64,000 bases of DNA from an uncultured Pseudomonadota bacterium (lineage in GTDB: Bacteria > Pseudomonadota > Gammaproteobacteria > Burkholderiales > Rhodocyclaceae): the NCBI GenBank assembly GCA_903951825.1, contig CAJBDJ010000031.1:1-64000 (forward strand), read 5' to 3'. The position numbers and the translations under genes are program-made. The first letter of the stretch is position 1. Every line of letters starts with the position of its first letter. The notes under the pieces were generated by a model. That model worked only from the letters and a program-made list of their open reading frames with translations, did no database searches and had not been told where the DNA came from. Positions 19,742-29,019 of this stretch are shown piece after piece.

Positions 19742-20061
19742 GGTGTATTAGCCGTTTCTGCTGCCAGCCACTGGAGATACGCCGGCAAACCGTGGCTGAT
19801 CGGCATGGCGATGATTTCGGGAAGGTCGTGGGGATGGCAACTGCGAATCAGGGCTTCGAGCGCCGGATAATGACTCGCGGTCGACTTGATCAACAGGGGG
19901 ATTTCGCTGGCCGACTCGACGACGCCCTGCCAGCGGTAAATCGACTGTACCTGCGGCAGGATATTGACGCAGGCTGCCAGCCTGGCTTCAACCACCGCCA
20001 GCGCGATGGCTTTGGCGCTGGCTTCGTCGGGGCAGTTGGTGATAATCAGCACGGCTTCCAT
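19738..20061 (-). CDS. cutA: Divalent cation tolerance protein CutA
   Basis: VLIITNCPDEASAKAIALAVVEARLAACVNILPQVQSIYRWQGVVE; 4-nt overlap with dsbD. Confidence 0.92.
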   Translation of the reverse strand: MEAVLIITNCPDEASAKAIALAVVEARLAACVNILPQVQSIYRWQGVVESASEIPLLIKSTASHYPALEALIRSCHPHDLPEIIAMPISHGLPAYLQWLAAETANTP

Positions 20062-20070
20062 CAGGGAATT

Positions 20071-20841
20071 CTACTTGAGCAACCGGCGCTGCGTCAGATG
20101 CAGGGCGATGGCAAAAGCGACAACGGTAGTCACCAGTAACAGCGCGATGGGGAGCAGGGGGGCGACAGGAAACTGCCCGGCCAGTAACGGCCGAACCAGC
20201 GCCACCCCTTGCGCCAATGGCAATAGTGAACCAATCGCCGCCAGCCAGCCGGGCAACTGGTCGGTCGGGAAAAAGACGCCGGATATCAGCGTCATTGGCG
20301 TGATGAAGAGGGTGAAGTAATACATGAAAAAATCGTAGGATGGTGCCAGCGCGTTCCAGATCAGGCCGAGCGCGGCAAAGGCCAGCCCGGTGAGGACGAT
20401 GGCCGGCAGCGCCCAGAGCACCAGCGGGCCATGGGTCAAGCCCATGATGGAAATGACGATCAAGATGGCGGCGCCGGAAAACAGCGACTTGGTCGCCGCC
20501 CAGAACAGTTCGCCGGCGAGGACATCGCCGAGCGCGAGCGGTGTGTTGAGAATGGCATCCCAGGTTTTCTGCACATGCATACGGGAAAAAGACGAATAAA
20601 GCGCCTCGAAGGTAGCGGCGTTCATCGTCGAAGCGCAAACGGTACCGGCAGCGAGAAAGGCAATGTAAGGCTGGCCTTCAATTGTCGGCAGCATGACTCC
20701 CAGGCCGTAGCCGAGGCCAAGCATGTAAATCAGTGGGTCAGCGAGGTTGCCGAGTATCGACGGCAGCGCCAGTTTGCGCCAGACGAGAAAATTGCGTCGC
20801 CATACCGGCAGCCAGCCGAGGGGTAAAACGGTGGAGATCAT
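20071..20841 (-). CDS. ABC-2 type permease, NodJ-like
   Basis: WRRNFLVWRKLALPSILGNLADPLIYMLGLGYGLG and hydrophobic six-helix pattern. Confidence 0.78.
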   Translation of the reverse strand: MISTVLPLGWLPVWRRNFLVWRKLALPSILGNLADPLIYMLGLGYGLGVMLPTIEGQPYIAFLAAGTVCASTMNAATFEALYSSFSRMHVQKTWDAILNTPLALGDVLAGELFWAATKSLFSGAAILIVISIMGLTHGPLVLWALPAIVLTGLAFAALGLIWNALAPSYDFFMYYFTLFITPMTLISGVFFPTDQLPGWLAAIGSLLPLAQGVALVRPLLAGQFPVAPLLPIALLLVTTVVAFAIALHLTQRRLLK

Positions 20842-20956
20842 GTCGCGGCGTGCTCCTTGAATCGGCAGAGGTCAACCGATTGTAACGCGCCGTCGACGAT
20901 CCGGCCGTGCGCTATGATTGAGGTTCAATCACCGTCTTATTCAAGGAGCTTCACCC

Positions 20957-21379
20957 ATGTACAACCTCTTCAAACCCGAGCAGCCAGTCGGCCTGATGGA
21001 CTTCGTCAAGGCCGCCAAGTCCTGCATCAGCGAGATTTCGCCGGTTCAGCTCAAAGCCAAGATGGAGGCCGGGGATGATTTTTTGCTGGTCGACGTCCGC
21101 GAGTTCTCCGAGTTCGAGCATGGTCATATCAGCGGCGCGCATCTGGTGCCACGCGGCATTCTGGAGGCGGCTGCTGATCCGACTTATGCCAAAAACTACC
21201 CGCCGTTGTGCGCCGCTCGTGATCGTCAGGTAGTTCTCTATTGTGCGACCAGTGGCCGCTCAGCCATGGCTGCGGCGGTTCTGCAAATGATGGGGTTCAA
21301 GCATGTGCTCAATTTGAGCGGCGGCTACAGCGGCTGGGAAGCCGAAGGTCTGCCAATCATCCACGAAGCCGAGTATTGA
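20957..21379 (+). CDS. Rhodanese-like domain protein
   Basis: LLVDVREFSEFEHGHISGAHLVPRG ... VVLYCATSGRSAMAAAVLQMMGF; AAGGAG upstream of ATG 20957. Confidence 0.9.
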   Translation: MYNLFKPEQPVGLMDFVKAAKSCISEISPVQLKAKMEAGDDFLLVDVREFSEFEHGHISGAHLVPRGILEAAADPTYAKNYPPLCAARDRQVVLYCATSGRSAMAAAVLQMMGFKHVLNLSGGYSGWEAEGLPIIHEAEY

Positions 21380-21395
21380 GCGGTCAAGCCCGGCA

Positions 21396-22466
21396 ATGCC
21401 CGTTGCTTGCGACCCTCAGGAGATTTTCTCGCACCTGGTCGACAACCACCCTGCCATGCCCATAGAGCGCAATGTCGATCTCAGCCGCTTCAACACCCTG
21501 GGTCTGCCCGGTCGGGCTGCCGCCTACCAAAAAATCACGGCCGCCGCCCAGTTGGTGGCAATTACTTCCGGAGACAAGCGTTTCGTCCTCGGCGGTGGCA
21601 GCAACCTCGTCCTCGGCGGCGATTTTGACGGCCTTGTGCTGCACGTCGGAATCCCCGGCAAACGTCTGCTCAAGGGCGACAGCGAAGCCTTTTATGTCGC
21701 CGCCGGCGCCGGTGAAAACTGGCACGACTTTGTCCAGTGGACACTGCAACAAGGTTGGCCCGGACTGGAAAACCTGAGTTTGATTCCCGGCACCGTCGGC
21801 GCCGCGCCGATCCAGAATATCGGTGCCTACGGGCGGGAAGTGGGAGATTTACTGCACAGCGTCAGCCTTTGGGACTTTGCAAAACGCGAGTTTTTGACGC
21901 TTGACCGCAAGCAATGCCGTTTGGCCTACCGCGACAGCGTGTTCAAGCAGGAGGGCTGGCACCTGAGCGGGCGAATGGTAATTACCGAAGTCGTATTCCG
22001 GCTGCCACGGCTTTGGGTTGCCGCTACCGGCTACGGCGACGTGGCGCAGGAACTCGCAGCGCAACATGTCGCCACACCGACTGCGCCAGACATCGCGCAG
22101 GCGATCAGCGCCCTGCGCCAGCGCAAGCTGCCGAATCCGGCGACGATCCCCAACTGCGGGAGCTTTTTCCACAATCCGCTCGTCGACCCGGCGGCAGCGG
22201 CGCGCCTCAGGGTTGCCTGTCCGACTTTGCCACAGTATCCGCAGCCCGACGGCCGCATCAAGCTGGCCGCCGGGTGGTTGATCGAACAGGCCGGCTGGAA
22301 GGGGAGGCGTCTGGGGGCGGTGGGAATGTACGAAAAACAGGCACTGGTGCTGGTCAACCACGGTGGTGCCACGACAGACGATGTGCAGCGAACCATGGCG
22401 GCGGTGCAAGCCGATGTGGTCAGGCGGTTTGGCGTCCAGCTGACTCCTGAGCCGGTTTTTCTGTGA
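21396..22466 (+). CDS. murB: UDP-N-acetylenolpyruvoylglucosamine reductase
   Basis: NTLGLPGRAAAYQKI, LGGGSNLVL, LSLIPGTVGAAPIQNIGAYGREV. Start could be ATG 21456. Confidence 0.92.
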   Translation: MPVACDPQEIFSHLVDNHPAMPIERNVDLSRFNTLGLPGRAAAYQKITAAAQLVAITSGDKRFVLGGGSNLVLGGDFDGLVLHVGIPGKRLLKGDSEAFYVAAGAGENWHDFVQWTLQQGWPGLENLSLIPGTVGAAPIQNIGAYGREVGDLLHSVSLWDFAKREFLTLDRKQCRLAYRDSVFKQEGWHLSGRMVITEVVFRLPRLWVAATGYGDVAQELAAQHVATPTAPDIAQAISALRQRKLPNPATIPNCGSFFHNPLVDPAAAARLRVACPTLPQYPQPDGRIKLAAGWLIEQAGWKGRRLGAVGMYEKQALVLVNHGGATTDDVQRTMAAVQADVVRRFGVQLTPEPVFL

Positions 22467-22606
22467 TCTGCGGATGTCGGCAGTTGCGCTGGCAATATTT
22501 TTGGCGTTACGCTGCCGAAAGCTGATTCCGCCTCGCGCCAGCGCCTTGTCATGAGACTTGACGTTTGGGTTATATTGTTCCCAACTGACTCAGGAAGCCC
22601 AAAATA

Positions 22607-23176
22607 ATGAATGACGAAAAAAACCTGCCACGTGGCACTCTGGCACATGCACCCGACCTGAACTGGAGCCAGGTACGCGAAACCGTGTTGATGCTTGAAC
22701 TCGCGGCGGTTCAGATTGAAGCCGCGATGAGAGACAGCAACGCTTCGGTTGAAGTATTGACAGACTCATTCACAACCATGGCCGGCTCCATGCGGATGAT
22801 TTCCGAGATTGTCCAAACCCTGCCGAACGAGGGCGAGGTCGGGACGGCCAAGCAAAATCTCCACGGTGTCGCGGATCGCGTCTCGGGCATGGTGCATCAA
22901 GCGATCATCGCCTTTCAGTTCTACGACAAACTGGTTCAGCGTCTGGCGCATGTCGGTATCAGCCTGGGCGGCCTGAGCAATCTGGTTTCCGAACCCGGTC
23001 GCCTTTACAACCCGGGCGAATGGGTCAGCCTGCAGGGTCAGATCAAGTCCAAATATACAACCCGCGAGGAAATCGCGATGTTTGAGGCGGTCATGCAAGG
23101 CGTGCCGGTGCACGAAGCCGTCGAACGGTTCATGGCGGAAATGAAAGAGAAAAGCGACGATATCGAGCTTTTCTGA
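22607..23176 (+). CDS. Hypothetical helical protein, possibly CheZ-like
   Basis: Continuous helical composition, AIIAFQFYDKLVQRLAHV, acidic C-terminal EKSDDIELF; identity not firm. Confidence 0.45.
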   Translation: MNDEKNLPRGTLAHAPDLNWSQVRETVLMLELAAVQIEAAMRDSNASVEVLTDSFTTMAGSMRMISEIVQTLPNEGEVGTAKQNLHGVADRVSGMVHQAIIAFQFYDKLVQRLAHVGISLGGLSNLVSEPGRLYNPGEWVSLQGQIKSKYTTREEIAMFEAVMQGVPVHEAVERFMAEMKEKSDDIELF

Positions 23177-23254
23177 GCGCCCGACCAGTTGCTCAACAGG
23201 AGCCGAAGCGCGTGGCGTGAACCGTTCAGTCTGGTGGCTTCCGTTGATGGCGCA

Positions 23255-23578
23255 CTAAAAGGCGGCGCTGGCTTCCCAGATGATATTCGCCTGCGCGTCA
23301 CCCCGACTACTGCGTTCGAGCATATCAATCAGCGGCCAGGCGCGTGAGCGCAAGGCGACCGGCTTTTCTCCGCCAGTCTCGACAGCTTCGTCAGGCAAAT
23401 CCCCTTCACCGCGTGCCACCGCCTCGCGCAGGGTTTGTGCCGCCGGCATCATTTGTTCGCGGGTAAACGTGCCGCGTGCCGTGCATTCCTTGCCGATAGC
23501 CCGCAACAGGCTGCCGGCGACCTCTGAAAACATCAGGAGCTCACCGCTTTCACTGGATACAAATTTCACTAACATCAA
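23255..23578 (-). CDS. DUF1840 domain protein
   Basis: MLVKFVSSESGELLMFSEVAGSLLRAIGKECTARGTFTREQMMPAAQTLREAV. Confidence 0.8.
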   Translation of the reverse strand: MMLVKFVSSESGELLMFSEVAGSLLRAIGKECTARGTFTREQMMPAAQTLREAVARGEGDLPDEAVETGGEKPVALRSRAWPLIDMLERSSRGDAQANIIWEASAAF

Positions 23579-23655
23579 GGTTTCCTCAGCGTGTTCCGGG
23601 TTTCGGGTTGTCAGGTACTCGGGCGTTCATGCACAATGACCGGACGGAGGCAAAA

Positions 23656-24306
23656 ATGATTGCTGATATTAACGCGAATACCTTCGACACGGGGGTGGAT
23701 GAGCTGGAGCGTTTTGCACTGGAAGAGTGCACCAAGCGGCAGCGGCTTGATCATCCGGTCGCCGCCATGGTGATGCCGGCTAGCGATTGCGAACTGGCAA
23801 TCAAACTGGCGAGGCTCGGCGCCCGTATCGCCGCCGTTGATCGTCCGGCCAAACGCGAAATGATTGAAGCAAACATACTTGCCAGCGGCCTGAATTCGCA
23901 GATTAGCTACGCTGCCATGGAGCTGCCTGGCGTGGCCGACGAATTGCCCGACGAACCCTACGACATGATCTTCATCCGTTATGGACTTGAACACCTGGCG
24001 TACGAAGATGCGCGCTCGACGATTCGCCAGCTCATGAAAAAATTGCGCATCGGCGGCAAGCTTTATGTCTCGATTCTCGGACTCAAGTCCGAACTCGGCG
24101 ATGGCTACGCGGATGCCGAAAAATCCGTTGAAGAGCGGTTTTCCCATCTGGCACCGGCGATGGTCAAAAAATACGGGATCAAGAGCAAGGTCTGCCTGTA
24201 CTCGGAACGCAACCTTTTCCTCATGCTCATCGGAGCCGGCGCCAGCGTTTTGCGTACGCTGACGACCACCTACGGAAACGTCAAAGCGGTTGCTGTAAAA
24301 GTTTGA
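23656..24306 (+). CDS. Methyltransferase-fold protein with atypical SAM motif I
   Basis: YDMIFIRYGLEHLAYEDARSTIRQLMKKLRIGGKLYVSILG resembles class I MTase C-terminal half; motif I region reads VVMPASDCELAIKLARLGARIAAVD. Confidence 0.55.
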   Translation: MIADINANTFDTGVDELERFALEECTKRQRLDHPVAAMVMPASDCELAIKLARLGARIAAVDRPAKREMIEANILASGLNSQISYAAMELPGVADELPDEPYDMIFIRYGLEHLAYEDARSTIRQLMKKLRIGGKLYVSILGLKSELGDGYADAEKSVEERFSHLAPAMVKKYGIKSKVCLYSERNLFLMLIGAGASVLRTLTTTYGNVKAVAVKV

Positions 24307-24853
24307 GCCGCTTGCGGATCGGACTTGATCTGGGCGGCAGCAAGATCGAGATCATCGCTCCCGAGGCTGACGGCTCTCCCTTGTTGCGGCATCGTGTCGC
24401 CACGCCGCACGCAGGGCGAAGTAGGGTCACAACCCGTTGCCTGTTACCGAGACGGATGGCCTGCCCTTGCCCGATTGCTATTGCGGACGCCGAGGTTGCA
24501 TGGAAGCCTATCTTTGCGGGCCGGCGTTAACCTGCGATCATCTGCGGCATGGCGGCGAGCGACTTGCGCCGGAAGATATTGATCGTCGGGCGAGTGCCGG
24601 TGACGCGCTGTGCGAGGCATCGATGCAGCGCTACGAAAGGCGGCTTGGACGGGCGTTGGCCAGTGTCATCAATCTGCTTGATCCGCAGGTAATTGTCCTT
24701 GGCGGCGGCCTTTCGAAGCTTGAGCGGCTCTACCGAAATTTGCCGGCCGCCTGTAACGAACATGTTTTTTCAGATGTTTTTGTCAACCTGATACGTCCAC
24801 CGGCGCATGGTGACTCATCGGGCGTACGCGGTGCTGCCCGGCTGTGGAATTAG
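24303..24853 (+). pseudogene. ROK-family sugar kinase (Mak/fructokinase-like) pseudogene with internal deletion
   Basis: Frame 1 encodes ROK N-terminus (RIGLDLGGSKIEIIAPEADGSPLLRHRVATPHA); a different frame from ~24425 encodes the C-terminal half (GHNPLPVTETDGLPLPDCYCGRRGCMEAYLCGP...NLLDPQVIVLGGGLS...HGDSSGVRGAARLW). The central catalytic segment is missing. Confidence 0.85.
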
Positions 24854-24871
24854 TGGCACAATCCACAAATC

Positions 24872-25543
24872 ATGACAAATGTAGTTCTATTTACCGGCGG
24901 CATTTCCACACTCCCCGTTAGCGGTCGACCGACCGGCATCTACAAACAACGGGCAAATGCCCCCCTCGATCTTGGGTTGACCGGCTTTGCCGGCGACCGG
25001 CAAGCTGATCTTCGCGTTCACGGAGGAGCGGACAAAGCCGTTCATCTTTATCCGTCTACCCACTTCGCCACGCTTGCGGCGCGCTTTCCCGAGGCGGTCG
25101 GGACATTGATTGCGGGCAGCATGGGCGAAAACATCGCGAGCGCCGATCGTGACGAATCACAAATTCGTATCGGCGATATTTTTCAACTCGGCAGTGCGCA
25201 TCTTGAGGTGTGCCAGCCGCGTAATCCGTGCTGGAAAATCGATGAGCGTTTTAACTGCACCGGGATGGCTGCCTTCATTGCCGAACAGGGTTTGTGCGGT
25301 TGGTATTTTCGCGTTATTCAAGCGGGGCGTGTCAGTCCCGAAGATTCACTTGAGCAGCTTCACGCTGCCGCCGGCATTAGCCTGGCGACCGCGCTGGCGC
25401 TTTGGCGGGAGCATCGTCCGGCACCAGATGACCTCGAACAACTTGCTGCAATGCCAGGGATAGCTGCTGGCTGGCAGCGTAAAATTCGTGAGCGTGCAGC
25501 TTGGCTGAGGCTGCAGTTTCACGTGAAACCGGATACCCCATGA
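24872..25543 (+). CDS. MOSC domain protein (YiiM-like)
   Basis: GIYKQRANAPLDLGLTGFAGDRQADLRVHGGADKAVHLYPSTHF ... GSMGENI ... CQPRNPCWKI. Confidence 0.88.
   Translation: MTNVVLFTGGISTLPVSGRPTGIYKQRANAPLDLGLTGFAGDRQADLRVHGGADKAVHLYPSTHFATLAARFPEAVGTLIAGSMGENIASADRDESQIRIGDIFQLGSAHLEVCQPRNPCWKIDERFNCTGMAAFIAEQGLCGWYFRVIQAGRVSPEDSLEQLHAAAGISLATALALWREHRPAPDDLEQLAAMPGIAAGWQRKIRERAAWLRLQFHVKPDTP
25516..25529. promoter_or_regulatory. parS-like site 1 (GTTTCACGTGAAAC)
   Basis: Perfect 14-bp palindromic core of the ParB-binding consensus TGTTTCACGTGAAACA; inside the 3' end of the MOSC gene. Confidence 0.85.
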
Positions 25544-26757
25544 ACTCTCCCGATTCCCGCCAATTGTTGCTGCGCCTTTTCATGCCGTTTGCTGCGGGCT
25601 ACTTTCTTTCTTATCTTTACCGTACGGTCAATGCGGTTATCGGCCCGCTTTTAGCGACTGAACTTTCTCTGGGCGACAATGCCCTGGGGCTATTGACGAG
25701 CACCTATTTTCTCGCCTTTGGTGCCGCCCAGCTACCGCTGGGTATGCTACTCGACCGTTTTGGGCCACGCCGCGTCGAGGCCGGGCTGTTGTTGATCGCT
25801 GCCAGTGGGGCGACCATTTTTGCACTTTCCTACACTCTTGGTGGCTTGGCCAGTGGCCGTGCACTCATCGGACTCGGGGTTTCCGCCTGCCTGATGGCCT
25901 CATTCAAGGCTTTTTCGCAGTGGTATCCGCCCGAGCGCCTGGCCTCACTGACCGGCTGGATCATGGCCTCCGGCGGCCTTGGTGCGCTGGCCGCTTCCAA
26001 GCCGCTTGAACTGGCACTCGGCTTCGCCACCTGGCGCGAGGTGGCGCTGGCGCTCGCCGCCACCACCTTGGCGGTGGCGGCGATGCTATGGCTTATTGCC
26101 CCGGAAAAGGTCGGTGACGGCAAAACTACCGGCTTTTCTGAACAGATGGCCGGTGTGCGCAAGATTTACAGTAGTGCCCATTTCTGGCGTTACGCGCCGA
26201 TGAGCTTTTGGTTCACCGGTGGTTTTATGGCGGTTCAGGGATTGTGGGTGGCACGCTGGATGAGCGTCATTGAAGGGCTCGACAGTGGAGAAGTCGCTGC
26301 CCGCCTGACCTGGAACGGCATCGCCATGCTTATTGGCTTTTTGTCCATGGGCTTTTTCGCGACGCGGCTGGTGCAGCGGGGTTTCAAGCTGGAAAAAATT
26401 TACGCTTATGCCATGCTGCTCGGCATCATTAATTTGTTCCTGATTGCAGTTGCGCCAAATTTCGCCAGCTACTTGCTATGGCCTATTCTCAGTATCTGTT
26501 TTTCGCTGTCCAATATTTCCTACTCGCTGGTCGCCCAACATTTTCCGCCCTCGCTCTCAGGGCGTGCCAATACGGCACTCAATTTGCTCACTTTCTCCGG
26601 TGCCTTCGGCTTGCAATGGGGAATCGGCATTCTGGTCGATGCTTTGCAAGCCGGCGGATGGGCAGCCGATACCGCCTACCGGATGGCTTTTTTTGCGCTG
26701 TTGGGCGGGCAATTACTGGCTATTATCTGGCTCCTGCGCCCCGTTCGCCACAATTAG
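25540..26757 (+). CDS. MFS transporter
   Basis: 12-TM pattern; YLYRTVNAVIGPLLATELSL, GMLLDRFGPRRVEAGLLL; ATGA overlap with upstream gene. Confidence 0.85.
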   Translation: MNSPDSRQLLLRLFMPFAAGYFLSYLYRTVNAVIGPLLATELSLGDNALGLLTSTYFLAFGAAQLPLGMLLDRFGPRRVEAGLLLIAASGATIFALSYTLGGLASGRALIGLGVSACLMASFKAFSQWYPPERLASLTGWIMASGGLGALAASKPLELALGFATWREVALALAATTLAVAAMLWLIAPEKVGDGKTTGFSEQMAGVRKIYSSAHFWRYAPMSFWFTGGFMAVQGLWVARWMSVIEGLDSGEVAARLTWNGIAMLIGFLSMGFFATRLVQRGFKLEKIYAYAMLLGIINLFLIAVAPNFASYLLWPILSICFSLSNISYSLVAQHFPPSLSGRANTALNLLTFSGAFGLQWGIGILVDALQAGGWAADTAYRMAFFALLGGQLLAIIWLLRPVRHN

Positions 26758-26835
26758 CCGCCAGATCAGGTACGCACCTGTGGTCGAACACGGGTGGGGG
26801 TGTTCAACCGCCGATTGTCAGAAAATTCTTGGCGG

Positions 26836-28818
26836 TCAAAACTCAAGAGGATCGACCTCAAGGTGCCAACGCAGTCGGGACGGGGGTTTGAGCGCCTTGA
26901 TCGCTTCCCTCCAGCGCGGCAAAAAGGCTTGCAGCGCTGCGCGGGAAGCGGATTCGGCCAGCAACTGTCCGCGCTCCTGATTGGCCAGGCGCGACAGCTT
27001 CATCGGGATCGGATCGTAAATTATCACGTTCTGATGCTCGTCAATCACCGGCAAATTCGCTGCCGCTTTGAGAAAGGCAATTGAATCGGCCATTAGCGGC
27101 GCCTCGGCGCGCAGCATGGCCTGAAAGGTGTAAGGCGGAAAGCCGGCTTGTTCGCGTTCCTTGAGTAGCGTCGCGGCAAAACCGGGATAATCGTGGGCAA
27201 CCAGCGCGGCATACAGGGGATGATCCGGGTACTGCGTCTGGATCAGCACCTCGCCCTTGAGTTCAGCGCGACCGGCACGCCCGGCAACCTGCATCAATTG
27301 GGCGAATAGGCGTTCTGGCGCCCGCCAGTCGGCGGCAAAGAGGGCGGCATCGGCTCCCAACGCACCAACCAGCGTCAACTTTGGGAAGTCGTGACCTTTG
27401 GCCAGCATCTGCGTGCCGACCAGAATATCTGCCGCGCCACCGTGAATTCGTTCGAGCATGGCTTCCCATTGCTTGCGGCTTTTCACCGAATCACGGTCGA
27501 CACGCAGCACTCGTGCCTCTGGAAACGCCTCTTGCAACCAGCCTTCGAGGCGCTGCGTGCCACGCCCGAAGGGGTGAATGTCCTGATTGCCGCAAGTCGG
27601 GCAGGCTTTCGGTAGGCGCTGCTCAAAACCGCAGTGATGACAACGCAGCCGGCGATCTGCCAGATGCAAAACCATGTTGGCGGCACATCGCGTGCAACGT
27701 GAAACCCAGCCGCAAGCCACACACGACAGCACCGGCGCATAGCCGCGGCGGTTAAGGAAAATCAGGCTTTGCTCGCGACGCGCCAGGCGCTCCTTGATGG
27801 CGGCAATCAGCGGCTCGCTGACACCTTCCTGCAAGGGCAGCTTGCGCGTGTCGAGCAAGGTGACGACGGGCAAAGTGGCCGCCGGGTTGGCTCGCTCCCT
27901 CAACGTCAACAAGGCGTAGCGTTTGTTTTGTGCATTGGCCCAGGATTCCAGCGCGGGCGTCGCCGAACCGAGCAAGATCGGTATGTTGCCCTGATGGGCG
28001 CGAAAGACCCCGAGATCGCGTGCCGAATAACGCATCCCGTCCTGCTGTTTGAAGGACTGGTCATGTTCTTCATCAATGACGATCAACCCGAGGCGCGGCA
28101 GCGGGGTAAAAATTGCCAGCCGCGTCCCCAAGACAATATCTGCTTCGCCGGCAAAAGCGGCAAGCCAATTTCGCTCGCGCGCCGCTTCGGCGAGTTCACT
28201 ATGCAGTGAAACCACGCTGGCATCGGCAAAACGCGCACGAACGCGACCCTCAAGTTGCGGGGTCAGGTTGATCTCCGGAACCAGCAACAAGACCTGTTTA
28301 CCCGCGAGCAAAGCCCGCTCGACCAGGCGCAGATAGACCTCGGTTTTGCCACTCCCGGTGACGCCATGCAACAAGTGCGCTGAAAATCCTGCGGCAAGAT
28401 CAATCGCCGCCAGGGCGGCGCTCTGCTCCCCGGTCAATGCCGGCGCGACAGCAGGTGCGCCGGATCGGGTTCCGCGTGCCTGACGCCGCCGGGGTGGCTC
28501 AAGCCGCTTCAGCCCAGCCGGCAATCCCTGCATGATCACTTCACCAAGCGGCGTCTGATAGTAGCTGCTGGCGAAACTGCAAAGAGCAAAAAAATCGGCG
28601 GGCAGCGGGGCGATGTCGCGCAATATCTCGATCGCCGGCCTGATTTGCGCCAGCGGCCAATCGCTCCCTTCAGCCACTTCGACTATGACCCCGATCCGCT
28701 CGTCGCGCCCAAATGGAACACGGACACGCAAACCGACTTCAGCACAACCCGCATTTTCATGGCGGTAATCGAAAAGGCAATGCAAAGGAAGGTCGAGAGC
28801 AACGCGCAGGACAGTCAT
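26836..28818 (-). CDS. priA: Primosomal protein N' (PriA helicase)
   Basis: LLHGVTGSGKTEVYLR, IDEEHDQSFKQQDG, zinc-binding cysteines (CVACGWVSRCTRCAANMVLH...CHHCG...CPTCG), VGTQMLAKGHDFP. Confidence 0.95.
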   Translation of the reverse strand: MTVLRVALDLPLHCLFDYRHENAGCAEVGLRVRVPFGRDERIGVIVEVAEGSDWPLAQIRPAIEILRDIAPLPADFFALCSFASSYYQTPLGEVIMQGLPAGLKRLEPPRRRQARGTRSGAPAVAPALTGEQSAALAAIDLAAGFSAHLLHGVTGSGKTEVYLRLVERALLAGKQVLLLVPEINLTPQLEGRVRARFADASVVSLHSELAEAARERNWLAAFAGEADIVLGTRLAIFTPLPRLGLIVIDEEHDQSFKQQDGMRYSARDLGVFRAHQGNIPILLGSATPALESWANAQNKRYALLTLRERANPAATLPVVTLLDTRKLPLQEGVSEPLIAAIKERLARREQSLIFLNRRGYAPVLSCVACGWVSRCTRCAANMVLHLADRRLRCHHCGFEQRLPKACPTCGNQDIHPFGRGTQRLEGWLQEAFPEARVLRVDRDSVKSRKQWEAMLERIHGGAADILVGTQMLAKGHDFPKLTLVGALGADAALFAADWRAPERLFAQLMQVAGRAGRAELKGEVLIQTQYPDHPLYAALVAHDYPGFAATLLKEREQAGFPPYTFQAMLRAEAPLMADSIAFLKAAANLPVIDEHQNVIIYDPIPMKLSRLANQERGQLLAESASRAALQAFLPRWREAIKALKPPSRLRWHLEVDPLEF

Positions 28819-28888
28819 TTAGCTGACACAGTCGCCGTAAATTCTCGGGAAGTGAATGCAAGTCCTTCAGTCATTGGCACTTTTCAAT

Positions 28889-28923
28889 TTGTCCACAAAA
28901 TCTGTGGATAACTTTGTGGATTG
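28889..28923. promoter_or_regulatory. Cluster of three DnaA-box-like 9-mers (TTGTCCACA, TGTGGATAA, TGTGGATTG)
   Basis: TGTGGATAA at 28903-28911 is a perfect reverse-complement TTATCCACA; TTGTCCACA (28889-28897) has one mismatch; TGTGGATTG (28915-28923) has two. Confidence 0.65.
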
Positions 28924-28960
28924 AATTCGAAACTGCCTACCAAGGAGCGCTCAGTCAAGA

Positions 28961-29001
28961 GATATGTCACTTTGCCGAAATAATAGGCAAAGTGACATAT
29001 C
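28961..29001. repeat. Perfect 16-bp inverted repeat, 9-nt spacer (GATATGTCACTTTGCC gaaataata GGCAAAGTGACATATC)
   Basis: Read directly in the priA-hemE intergenic region. Confidence 0.9.
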
Positions 29002-29019
29002 GTTTAAATTCATGGACTT

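Noticed and set aside
22546-22576. Sigma-70-like promoter TTGTCA-N19-TATATT before the hypothetical gene at 22607
   Set aside because: Spacing of 19 bp and weak match; not strong enough to call.
26758-26835. Small hairpins (GAACAC/GTGTTC, ACCGCC/GGCGGT) between MFS and priA genes
   Set aside because: Short 6-bp stems in a convergent spacer; unremarkable terminator-like structures.
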